Origin: Dipteris shenzhenensis
Taxonomy: Eukaryota > Polypodiophyta > Polypodiopsida > Gleicheniales
Assembly: GCA_047967505.1 (NCBI GenBank)
Contig: CM106538.1
Length of the DNA: 64,000 nt
Strand: one strand, 5' to 3'
Part shown: piece by piece, positions 54,463 to 64,000 of the stretch
Numbering within the stretch: the first letter of the stretch is position 1
Layout: the number at the start of each line of letters is the position of its first letter
Notes under the pieces: model-generated
What the model saw: only the letters and a program-made list of their open reading frames with translations
Database searches by the model: none
What the model was told of the DNA's origin: nothing
Translations under genes and position numbers: made by a program

Positions 54463-55015
54463 CATATTAACGTCCACAAGAGGCCTCACGGGCCTATGGG
54501 ACAAAATGCAAGATGTCAAAATGACTTACAACATCTGGATAAACTAGAGAATCGAGGAGTGCACATGGCATCTCAACTCCAGGTTATTATAGCTAGCACA
54601 CTTCTAAGTTCTGGTCCTATCATAAAGTGTCCCTCATTACATCGATTTAAGACTGAGGGTCTTTAGGTTTAGATTTGAAATCTCTAATTAATGCCAATCC
54701 ATCTCAGTAAACTGCCCACTTTCCAGCTTTGCATGCATCCTTCACTTTAGTAAGTTCAATATTCCTTTGCTTGAGCTGAGTTGGAGTGAGCTCGTCAGAT
54801 ATCCATACTCGTGTACCGTTTAGCTTGTTTGTGTAGACTTTTTGGTCGTTGGACCTCGCCTCCTCAGTGATAGCCCTTGGAGTGAAAATTGTGATCTAGA
54901 GTAGGGTGTTGCCTCTTGAATCCTGCCTGCCCTAGTGCCCGTTGGCTCCATGCCTCCGTATGACTGCGATCTTCCTCTTTAGTATCGATCCATAGATCTT
55001 GGCCAATCATGAGGG
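54401..55015 (-). mobile_element. LINE-A II rearranged copy: 3' tail joined to ORF1 C-terminal domain and RT start
   Basis: A 60-base (GA)n (54401-54460) and the 3' signature are followed at about 54830-54660 by a minus-strand ORF1 C-terminal domain: GTRVWISDELTPTQLKQRNI, ELTKVKDACKAGKWAVY, stop, DGLALIRDFKSKPKDPQ. After it comes sequence matching the RT fingers region of 56500-56680. This order cannot arise from simple 5' truncation, so internal deletion or joining is required. Confidence 0.6.
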
Positions 55016-56098
55016 TGCGATAGATCTTGGCCAAACATGGAAGTGGATCAGTTGCAATAGGGGACCGATGCCTCTCCCATCTTGGTAGAGGCAATGGTAT
55101 CACCCCCTGATCTCATAGTAGGTTGGGCAGGCACAGATAAAGTGCTCCTCTCTCCCAATCACTCCCAGTGTGTATAGCATGCAGATCCACTGCTCTTTGC
55201 GTATATGTGCAGCTCTCTCTGGCTCAATCCTCAGCTCATGGGATGAAACCTGCATATGCGCGATCCTCAATGCATGTCAGACTCCTCTGTCCTCGAGATA
55301 CTGGGGTTTGATGATGAATCATACTCTCAGGAAGTAGTCGCGATAGAACTGGGTCTTGTTGGGGAGCTCTTGATCCCCCCAAGTCTCCTGATGTGTGGAG
55401 CTGGAAGAGATCTTACCGTATGATACGGTTAATCTCATCTCGTGGGATGGACTCAGGAGGTGCATCCATGCTGAACTGAAAGGGGGGGGGGGAGCCTGTC
55501 CATTTGAACACCATGCCTGGCAAACCATGTGGATATACGTGCATACCATGTGTCTGCCCGTCTGGATGACCCCAGGGCCAACCTCGGTAGTCTCCATCAA
55601 GGCAAGTCCCAAAGTCTATGAATGAATGTCACTATCTGGAAGACGGCATCAACCTACAGTGATGTCATGGCAAACTCTGTCTATACTATCTCATGTGGAA
55701 CTGAGGGCTTACTCCGAATCATCCTAGATCTTATAGTCACGTGTAGCCACTCAAATATCCTCCACTGTGCCATCGGTAGATCACATTCCCAGAAGGGTTC
55801 TGCATACATGGTAGTCAGTTGCACTAGCGTATCAAAAAGCCAACACTTGGTTGGTTGATCTTGGAAGTGTGCCTGGAAGCACTGTTTGTCCAACTGGGCC
55901 AAAGTACTTTGCTCCCGTGTGAGTCCTGCCTGGGCTGGATGGGTCATCGTGAAAAGGGGTCTTGTGAAGATTGCTTCCAAATATGTGTAGGAGTGCACTA
56001 TCTCCACTGGCTCGCCACTATACGTGAAGTTGAGTCGACGAAGCACTGCGTGTGAGGTATTGAAGATCATAACCTTGGTCTTCGCAAGGTTGATTGCT

Positions 56099-56136
<38 letters not shown>

Positions 56137-57000
56137 CAAACACCTCTAGGGCCTCCAGCTGTCTCTGCAGCCCCTCCGTTGATGATGAGATAAGGACTAT
56201 GTCATGAGCGTATAGCAATATCTGTATCATGAGGTCGGTCAGTAATGATCCCTCGCCTCCTAGGTGGTATATGAAGGAAATGATCTCATTGATGTAAAGC
56301 CCGAAGAGAGTCGATGAGAGGGGGCAACCGTGCTTCACCCCCATCATGCTCTCGACCCAATCCGATAGGCCACCTTGGGCACGAACTTTGTCTCTGACTG
56401 ACTCATATAAGCTCATCACACCCCAGATCAGTGTCTCTGTCTCCTGAATATGCGGGATCGTGGGACAGTGTCGAATGCCTTCCGAAAGTCTACAAAACAT
56501 GTGTAGACTTTTTGATGTTTGGACCTCGCCTCCTCATCGATAGCCCTCAGAGTAAAGATGTGATCTAGAATAGAGTGTTGTCTTCAGAATCTTGCCTATC
56601 CTATGATTGCGGAGTTCCCTCTCTAGCACTCACCCATAGATCTTGGCCAAAGTGTGGCCAATCATGAATGAGGGTGCGATAATTCCTAGTATCCGTAGGG
56701 TGGGGGGCTTTGTGTATTGGCACAATAGTAGTGGTTCTCCAAGCAAGTGGGAAGCCGTGATATACAGCTTGATTGAGCATCTATGCTAGGACTGGAGCTA
56801 AGACCTCCTTTCCATGTGCAAAGTGCGTAGCCCGTAGGCCCTCTTCATCCTGTGCTGTCCGATTGATACAGGGAACATGCATATGTGTGCCATACACATG
56901 GGTCAGTAATGTGAATAGGGGGTTTCCCCTACAATAGAAACCCCCAGCCAGTGGTCGAGTCTCCTCCTTGAAAAGATCTGACAATCTAATCCTAGCCAGT
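55016..57000 (-). mobile_element. LINE-A II, long copy with RT
   Basis: Minus-strand order: RT start (about 56990-56500), RT core (56500-56018: GVKHGCPLSSTLFGLYINEI, IQILLYAHDIVLISSS with YAHD in place of YADD), then 56139-55681 (LAINLAKTKVMIFNTSHAVL, SYTYLEAIFTRP), thumb (55620-55320) and knuckle region (55260-55080). A 31-base (CT)n (56102-56132) interrupts RT. The active-site change and frame breaks make it inactive. No 3' tail is attached. Confidence 0.8.
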
Positions 57001-57020
57001 GAAGAGAATATCTGATGGCG

Positions 57021-57086
<66 letters not shown>

Positions 57087-57253
57087 ACGTCCGCAGGAGG
57101 CCTTGCGGGCCTATGGGACAAAGGACGGAATCAAGTAACTCATACAAACCATTGTGGGCCGGGGCAAAGGGCTCACCAAGGCCCTTGCTGAGTACTAAAA
57201 TGCTATACTAGTACAAAATAGCAAAAAAAGTAGCAAAATAGCATGAGGGTGGC

Positions 57254-57254
<1 letters not shown>
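57001..57254 (-). mobile_element. LINE-A II 3' end with (TC)n tail
   Basis: (GA)n at 57025-57082, ATTAACGTCCGCAGGAGGCC, then GCGGGCCTATGGGACAAAGG and 3' untranslated sequence to the next (GA)n at 57255. Confidence 0.75.
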
Positions 57255-57289
<35 letters not shown>

Positions 57290-57599
57290 AGAGAGAAAAG
57301 AGTCGCTATTGCATCTCTATGACTCAGACAGTTGAGGAGTGCACATGGCTACTCAGCTCGAGATTATTTAGCATGCGTCTAAGTTCTAGCACTATCTCAA
57401 AAAATGGCCTACATTACATCAATTTAAGACTAAGGGTCTTTAGGTTTAAATGTGAAATGTCTAATTAGTGCGATGCCATCTCAGTTGACTGCCCACTTTC
57501 CTGCTTTCCTGGCTTCTTTCACCTTTACAAGCTCAATGGTTCTTTGCTTGAGGTGTGTTGGAGTGACTTCCTCAGATATCCATATCTTCGTGTCCTTTA
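57255..57599 (-). mobile_element. (GA)n-joined LINE-A ORF1 C-terminal domain
   Basis: (GA)n at 57255-57300. The minus strand from 57600 to 57420 encodes LKDTKIWISEEVTPTHLKQR, TIELVKVKEARKAGKWAVN, stop, DGIALIRHFTFKPKDP. This is the L1 ORF1p C-terminal domain signature and is similar to the copy at 54660-54830, including a TGA at the same codon. Confidence 0.65.
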
Positions 57600-57626
57600 G
57601 TGTGTGTGTGTGTGTATACATATACT

Positions 57627-57658
<32 letters not shown>

Positions 57659-57711
57659 CATATATACATATATATAGACACACACATATAGATGCACACA
57701 CACACACACAC
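57600..57711. repeat. Compound microsatellite (TG)n(CT)n(TA)n(CA)n
   Basis: Directly visible tracts of TG, CT, AT and CA; the last CA tract abuts the tail of LINE-B copy 1. Confidence 0.95.
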
Positions 57712-58176
57712 TTTTTTGGTAAAATCTAGTGTATTTATATTCTCATAAATTTACACGATGGGAAGTCTCCCACACACTGACATTAGACTCCAAAAGAGAG
57801 CCCAATGGAAAAACTCAAAAACAGGTAGAGAACACTTCAAGGCTAGTAGCATCCAAGTCCCTTGCAGCAAAACTGTCATATAAGGTTTGCTTGAGGGACA
57901 TTCTGAAGAAAATATATGCCTGAGGAAACTGTTGACCCATCCTAGAATGCAGTCTCTGTGTCCAAATGGTCCATGGTACCCAAAAGCGAGTCCAGTGAAA
58001 GAAGAGGAGGAATGGAGACATCTGAGATGAGAGGCATCCAAACATCCAGAGGAGTTTCCCAAATCTGATAGAGGGAAACCGAAGCCGCAGCAAATGAGAA
58101 ATATGAGTGATCAATATGCGAGAGTGTGGGCAAGACCATAATAGGTGAGGAACTGTCTCACAGCTCCCACTATACA
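57712..58176 (-). mobile_element. LINE-B copy 1, 5'-truncated
   Basis: A T run, then GGTAAAATCTAGTGTATTTA on the plus strand (3' end). The minus strand encodes the zinc-binding end of ORF2: ETVPHLLWSCPHSRILITHI and FPSIRFGKLLWMFGCLSSQM, ending SLEVFSTCF. A 70-base internal deletion and a truncation near 58176 are seen relative to copy 2. Confidence 0.85.
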
Positions 58177-58265
58177 TTTTCTTTTTGGGGGGGTGAAAAC
58201 ACACACACATTTTTTTGGAGGTAAGAACACACTCCCCCCTTCTCCCCTTTTTTTTGTACACACAC
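58177..58265 (-). repeat. Stack of short T-run/CA-tract units
   Basis: Four successive blocks (TTTCTTTTTG...ACACACACAC, ATTTTTTTGG...AACACAC, TTTTTTTTGTACACACAC, then the tail of copy 2). Each looks like a LINE-B-type tail with almost no body. Confidence 0.5.
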
Positions 58266-60303
58266 TTTTTTTTTGTGAAAGCACATTACTATATTATTAA
58301 CATGAAATCAATGTACATGACATTAGACTCCAAAGGAGAGCCCAATGGAAGAACTCAAAAGCAGTCAGAAAACACTTCAAGGCTAGTAGCATCCAAGTCC
58401 CTTGCAGCAAAACTATCATATAAGGATTGCTTGAGGGACATTCTGAAGAAAACATATGCCTGAGGAAACTGTTGACCCATCCGAGAATGCAATCTCTGTG
58501 TCCAAATGGTCCATAGTACCCAAAAGCGAGTCCAGTGAAAGAAGAGGAGGAATGGAGACATCTGAGATGAGAGGCATCCAAACATCCATAAGAGTTTCCC
58601 AAATCTGATAGAGGGAAACTGAAGCCGCAGCAAATGAGAAACATGAGTGATCAATATGCGAGAGTGCGGGCAAGACCATAATAGATGAGGAACTGTCTCG
58701 CAGTGATGGGAGCAACGGGGGCAGGAAGGGGAAGCAATGCGGCGTGCTGCCAATTTCACCCCAATGGAAAAAGCTCTCACTATACATCTCCAAAAGAAAA
58801 GTCTCCACTTATTGACATTGCAAAGACCCTGAACATTGTATGTAATGCAAGTAATTGAAGTAGACATAGAAGGTATGTACAGTCAAACCAAAAAGCAGAG
58901 TAAAGTATAAGCTGTCAGGCCTCAGCCATGACATCAAATCCACCTGGCCTCCTGGATCATTAGCTCTATGATCCTCACCATTGTCACATACTGGGATGCC
59001 CCTTTTTAATACATCAACCCACAGGCTAGAAGCAAGGCGGTCAGCGGGGGTAGAGGTCTGACCAGGGGTAGAAGTTGAAGCATCCCAATTGCGAGATTGT
59101 AACGGACGTGGTTTGAGAGCGAATACCTTTTTGGGTTGCTGCCAGGCACCCTAGGTAGAGGCATGAGATTTTGAAATTTTGCCCTTCCCCTTATCCTTTT
59201 GCTTAGCTGAAACCTGAACTACATTTTCTTTGGAAGGGACAGATTTGGATGCGACATCACCAAGTTTGGTAGGCATAGCCTTAGACCCTGGAGCATAAGT
59301 AGGGGGGGAGTATTTTCTGGAGCAATAGCTGTAGGTGGGAGCTGATGCAGAACTGCAGGACACTGTGAGGCTAGGTGGCCAAACTTATGGCATGTGAAAC
59401 AAGCACTTGCAAAAACTCCCCATTTCAAATCAAAATATTTTTCACCGAGGGGAACATCCTCCACTTCTACCGCAATGGAAGGAGGGGTTGGGTGATCTGT
59501 ATCCCAAAGAATACAAAAGCGATTGCGATTACCCGAAGGACGGGGTGGGCATACAACTTGCCCCAAAGTGGCTGCCAAACTTGGTAACTCAGCCCTCATA
59601 TAGTCCGAAAAATCCACTACGTCAACCCATACGGGGCAGTGATGTCGAATAAGGTTGTGGTAATCCTTATTTGGCGACCATGGCATGACATGCACCATTT
59701 GTCTGCCATAGAATAAGGGCGACATCTCCAATATCTGCTGACGATATGAGGCATCCGAAAAATGCACTTCATAAAAACCCCTGGAAGCAAAGTATACTCC
59801 TTCAACAAAGCAGCCTCCCAACAATGCCTGAACCCATTGGGCCACATCATTGGCTGAAGGTAACTTTCCTGGGAAAAAATTGATAACTACTTGCTGAGAG
59901 AACTTTTGAAGAGGAGCAACCAATGAAGGCAGCTTCAACTTATATTTGATGGCCGGGGGAGGTTTGGCCCACTCCTTTCGGCTGTGATGAAATTCATCTC
60001 TAAGCATGTCAAAAACATAATGAGCATCTACAGAATCTGCAGTAGAGAAATCAACTTGCTGTCTTTTGGAGTCCCGGGAAGACTCCTTGCGAGAGTAACT
60101 TTTGAACTGGTCCTCCATGAAGAGAAGCAGGGCGGGATTGATGAAAAGGCGGAAGTAGAACAGAACTGTACGGACAATGAACGGGGTGGAAGTACAAGCT
60201 GTACGGACTGTACGGAATGTGCAAATCGTACGGATGTACGGAAGAGGGACTGCGGGGGTTGAGTCGTATGGAAGGCGAGAAGGTGCGCAGAGGCTGTACG
60301 AAA
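58266..60303 (-). mobile_element. LINE-B copy 2, internally deleted
   Basis: Has a 5' leader with seven GTAC motifs (60160-60300), ORF1 (60118-59219), then a frame (58867-58355) that starts as an endonuclease (MSTSITCITYNVQGLCNVNK) and jumps directly to the zinc-binding end (LFFWRCIV, then SCPRCSHHCETVPHLLWSC). Most of the endonuclease and all RT are missing, but both ends are present. Confidence 0.88.
59219..60118 (-). CDS. LINE-B ORF1 (RNA-binding, CCHC)
   Basis: Start taken at Met 60118 (MEDQFKSYSRKESSRDSKRQ); the open frame extends further up through the GTAC leader without support. 299 residues with a DUF4283-like RNA-binding part (VVINFFPGKLPSANDVAQWV, GFYEVHFSDASYRQQILEMS) and a complete knuckle CFTCHKFGHLASQC near residue 255. 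A further C-terminal piece lies in another frame (59363-59151). Open and apparently intact to the knuckle. Confidence 0.85.
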   Translation of the reverse strand: MEDQFKSYSRKESSRDSKRQQVDFSTADSVDAHYVFDMLRDEFHHSRKEWAKPPPAIKYKLKLPSLVAPLQKFSQQVVINFFPGKLPSANDVAQWVQALLGGCFVEGVYFASRGFYEVHFSDASYRQQILEMSPLFYGRQMVHVMPWSPNKDYHNLIRHHCPVWVDVVDFSDYMRAELPSLAATLGQVVCPPRPSGNRNRFCILWDTDHPTPPSIAVEVEDVPLGEKYFDLKWGVFASACFTCHKFGHLASQCPAVLHQLPPTAIAPENTPPLLMLQGLRLCLPNLVMSHPNLSLPKKM

Positions 60304-60310
60304 CTCCACA

Positions 60311-62443
60311 CACTTTTTTTTTTTTTTTTTGGTAAAATCCAGTGTATTTATATTATCATAAATTTACAAGATTGGAAGTCTCCCACTCACTGACGTGAGA
60401 CTCAAAAAAAGAGCCCAATGGAAAAACTCAAAAACAGGTAGAGAACACTTCAAGGCTAGTGGCATCCAAGTCCCTTGCAGCAAAACTGTCATATAAGGAT
60501 TGCTTGAGGGACATTCTGAAGAAAATATATGCCTGAGGAAACTGTTGACCCATCCTAGAATGGAGTCTCTGCGTCCAAATGGTCCATAGTACCCAAAAGC
60601 GAGTCCAGTAAAAGAAGAGGAGGAATGGAGACATCTGAGATGAGAGGCATCCAAACATCCAGAAGAGTTTCCCAAATCTGATAGAGGGAAACCGAAGCTG
60701 CAGCAAATGAGAAACATGAGTGATCAGTATGCGGGATTGTGGGCAAGACCAAAATAGGTGAGGAACTGTCTCGTACTGTTGAGAGCAACGGGGACAGGAA
60801 GGGGAAGCAATGCGGCGTGCTGCCAATTTAACCCCAATGGAAAAGGCTCCCACAATACATCTCCAAAAGAAAAGCCTCTGTTTCAATGGCAATTTGGCTT
60901 TCCAGATTTTCATGAGTCGTGATTGCCACCAAGATAAAGGCCTATCCAAATTCCAAAGAGTGTTGGCATGCTTGTCAATCCATGGCGGTGGAAGAAGAAA
61001 TCTGTAGACCTTCGAAGAGGTCAGATTGTGCATTGAGAGCGTATGGGTAGAAGGAGGTAAAGAAGTCGAATTCCAGTCCATTAATCTGTCTTGTGCAAAC
61101 AGTGGAGGAACTGGAACAAAAGGCTGCAATATAGCTGAAAGTGTTCTCCAAATGGACCTATGATGCAGGCCCAATGAGAATGTCCTGCAAGCTTGTGGAA
61201 ATGAAAGCATACAACCTTGTTGATCCACAACATCACCAACAGATCTGACGCCCAATTTCATGAGATTGTATGCTTTAATAGGTGCCTGTAGAGCGAGAGG
61301 CAATTCAAACACCTTACTCCAATGGATGCTTTCCAATCGAAAAGAATTACCATGATGAGAAGAAGCACCTGTCCATTTTGCATATGAGAGAATTCTCTTC
61401 CAATCATGAATAAAAGCAGAAGAAACAGGGCAACCAGGAATTTTCCCTTGAAATGTGGACATGACTGCTTCCCAGTGATCTGTAATCCAATGCCCGTATG
61501 CATGAGTCGCCATGTTTCCACACATAGCTGCTAACATAATAGCCCATGGCTGTTTTTGCTGAAGAAAATCAGCAATCATAGTGCTCTTTCGTGCCAACAT
61601 ATGAACCTGGAGATTGAGAATATTCAGCCCCCCATGGTCTTAGGTGAACAAATGGACTGCATAGGTAGTAGTCGCAAGGCCTTTTTATGAGATTTGCTTT
61701 TCCAAAATATCTCCATAGCCTGGGACATATAGGAAGCCAAATGGTTGAAAGACCAGGGAAGAAGAGGCAAATAAAATTGCACATATGCCATAATGATGGA
61801 CTGTACTATCCGAAGTCGAACATGTAGAGGCCAGGTGGACAAATGCTAGTATTCCAGCTTCTTGTTAATCTTTTGAAGTACCCATTTGAGCTGTTGATGC
61901 GGGGTAATATTCCAGCCAATGGGGTAACCTAGATGCCTGCCAATAGTATGGGAAGAGATAATGTGGCCTGGCCAGAGAAGTGCATGCCAATCAGCTTCTT
62001 TCAAAGCTAGAAGTTTTGATTTCTGGAAATTGATGTGCAGTCCAGCAGCTATGCCAAAGTCGTTCAGCGTGTGCATTAAAAGAGAAAGGTCACTTTGAGA
62101 ATTCCTGGGCATAAAGTATGAATCATCAGCATATGCTTGTGCAAGAAATGACAGTGCCCCTGGGATTTGCAAGCCATGAAGCTGTCCTGTGTCTGCAAGA
62201 TAGTCCATATGCAACAGTAACGGATGGGTAGAAATGGCATACAGTAAGGAACTGAGAGGGCAACCCTGTCTCACTGAGCGGGTCAGTCCAGGTTCTTGAC
62301 AACCCACCACCAAGCAAGCATTGCGTCGTGGCCTGAGAATAGAGCCAGTAGATGATGTGGACAAGCCGAGGGCCAAATCCCAATTTATGCATAGTCTGAG
62401 AGATAAATCCCAATGGAGTGTATCAAATGCTTTCGCAATGTCC
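60311..62443 (-). mobile_element. LINE-B copy 3, 5'-truncated within RT
   Basis: Minus strand. RT from 62457 to 61846: CVDIAKAFDTLHWDL, RSVRQGCPLSSLLYAI, LAQAYADDSYFMPR (YADD). Then thumb (61842-61624) and a 390-codon C-terminal frame (61600-60428) with ASPSCPRCSQQYETVPHLFW and SCPQSRILITHV. The A tail is a T run at 60314-60332. TCCACACAC at 60305-60313 and 62441-62449 may be the target duplication, overlapping codons of RT by microhomology. Confidence 0.9.
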
Positions 62444-62492
62444 ACACACACACACACACACCCCTCTCACACACACACACACACACACATAC
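62444..62492. repeat. (CA)n tract between LINE-B copies
   Basis: Two CA runs separated by CCCTCT, lying exactly between the truncated 5' end of copy 3 and the tail of copy 4. Confidence 0.95.
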
Positions 62493-64000
62493 TTTTTTTT
62501 TGTGTGGAAAGAAATCTTTTATTTCTGTAGAATAATTACATTCATAAATACTTCAAAAACGAAGTAGCTACTACTCAACTAAAGATGTCAGTATAGGCTG
62601 TATACACATCCTGATCAATCAAACGAGTCTGAAAACAATCGTAGAATGATTGTTGCAGAGATCGTTTGAAAAAAAGAAAGGATGAAAATAGTGGATCACC
62701 AAAGACTCTATGATTTCTATCCATCCATAAAGTCCATAGGGTCCAATAGCGCACCCATACAAAAAATAAATCAAAACCCTGTCTCTGTGGATGAAAGCCA
62801 AACAACCAGAAAAATCTGCCAAAAGTAACAGTAGGAAATCGCTGTCGAAGCCTCTGTCTGATGAGAGCAATGAGATCAGAAGTATTTGGACAGAGACCAA
62901 AAGATGTGAAACACTGATTCAGTAGAGTGCTGGCATCTGTGACAAACAGCTGAAGCAATATGTCTGTGTGTGAGTAACTGTCCGGATGGAAAAATGCCAA
63001 GGAGAACTCGCCATAGGAAAAGCTGTTGTCGAAGAGGGACTTTGTAATGCCAAAGGAGACGCAGCCTTTTTCTACACCACTTCATTGGACGTTCCATATG
63101 CCAAACAGTATTTGCTCTGTTGGAAATCCAAGGTGGAGGTGATAACACTTTATACAGTGATGACACTATGATATGTGAGAGCTTCAAAGGATGGGCGGAT
63201 GAGGAAGGAGAGCGTAAAATCCAATCCTCAAGCCGATGCTGAAGTTCCAAATGAGGTACCGGCAAGTACGGTTGGAGCATTGCTGAAATTTTATGCCATA
63301 AAGGACGATAATGAGCTCCCAAGCCATATTTGCGAGCAACCATAGAAAAAGATAGAATTGTGCCATCATCGTGAAGTACATCCGCCACAGATGAAATGCC
63401 TTTGAAGGAGAGAAAATAAGAACGTCGGGGTTCTTGTATGGCCAAAGGAGGGTGGAATACTTTAGACCAAAAGATATTCTCTACCCTCAAAGAGTTGCCC
63501 GAGAGAGAGTCCCTGCCATGCCATTCCAAGTGGGATAGAATGTGTTTCCAATCAAGAAGCAGACGAGAGACAAAAGGGCAGCCTCTGATCTTGCCTTGGA
63601 TAGAGCCAAATAAAAAATCCCACTGAGTAGGCTGCCAATTTCCAAAGGCAGATGTATGAAGATGTAATAAGAGAGAGCGGATCATGAAAGCCCAAGGCTG
63701 ATCTCCTTGCATAAACTGTATCATCATTTTCCCTCTGTGAGCAAGTAAATGCATTTGAATATTGAGAATGTTCAGACCCCCGTGCATCTTTGGAGAACAG
63801 AGACGATGCATGGAGAGTAATCTGAGACTTTTCTTGCCATGTTTTGAACGCCAGGAAATTTCCATGATAGCTGACATAAATGAAACCAGATCTGCCTTAG
63901 TGAACATAGTGAGAGGCAGATAAAATTGTATGTATGCTATCAAAATGGATTGTGTAATTCGCAGACGAACATGTAATGGCCAAGTTGCAAGCTTCCAATA
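62493..64000 (-). mobile_element. LINE-B copy 4 (diverged subfamily), runs off the window
   Basis: A T run and ATCTTTTATTTCTGTAG mark the 3' end. 63943-62876 encodes the thumb and C-terminal domain (YIQFYLPLTMFTKADLVSFM, SLYKVLSPPPWISNRANTVW, LLTHRHIASAVCHRCQHSTE, SVFHIFW). 63000-62575 continues after a frame change (FGRFFWLFGFHPQRQG, RSLQQSFYDCFQTRLI). Clearly related to copies 1-3 but diverged. RT lies beyond the window end. Confidence 0.88.

Noticed and set aside
57651-57720. CRISPR-like or satellite array
   Set aside because: Only simple dinucleotide microsatellites; no repeat-spacer structure.

Overview
This window looks like nuclear DNA from a land plant with a large, repeat-rich genome. 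The evidence is Ty1/copia elements primed by initiator-Met tRNA (TGGTATCAGAGC), chromodomain-type Ty3/gypsy pieces, plant-style LINEs, and a spliced eukaryotic cytosolic isoleucyl-tRNA synthetase gene with TE-packed introns. Species cannot be fixed; a fern, other seed-free plant or gymnosperm would fit. No bacterial operons, rRNA, tRNA or CRISPR arrays were seen.

Layout. 1-2437: alternating pieces of a gypsy chromovirus and a LINE. 2461-12236: a head-to-tail chain of minus-strand LINE-A copies joined at (GA)n tracts, interrupted by an unknown 1.6-kb insert at 8699-10304. 12242-18382: a complete-ended but coding-broken copia element (Copia-1) with a 5-bp target duplication. 18384-19955: a LINE-A fragment and an LTR-like promoter segment. 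19955-28298: leader and LTR of Copia-4, the LTR split by a full-length 7-kb LINE-C with a 14-bp target duplication. 28326-34450: more LINE-A pieces on both strands and a short LINE-C copy with a 17-bp duplication. 34571-50549: seven plus-strand exons of isoleucyl-tRNA synthetase that splice in frame; the first intron (9.7 kb) holds Copia-3 and a composite Copia-2/Gypsy-2 element. 50550-52910: low-information DNA. 52911-57600: a second LINE-A chain. 57600-64000: microsatellites and four LINE-B copies.

Only the synthetase is a convincing host gene, and both its ends lie outside what can be recognised here. Everything else is transposon-derived and mostly broken. Three LINE families can be separated. 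LINE-A has an ORF1 of L1-ORF1p type (coiled coil, RRM, C-terminal domain), an endonuclease-RT protein ending in a CCHC knuckle plus a PCNA-interacting-box-like motif, and a (TC)n tail. LINE-B and LINE-C have a CCHC-type ORF1, an L1-like RT and an A tail.

The most interesting signals are: (1) the PIP-box-like motif kept in both LINE-A subfamilies; (2) the (TC)n tails and chain-like stacking of LINE-A copies; (3) dense GTAC/CCGTACA arrays in the 5' leaders of copia, gypsy and LINE elements, resembling SBP-domain factor sites; (4) the chimeric gypsy-integrase/copia-RT frame inside an element with intact target duplications.
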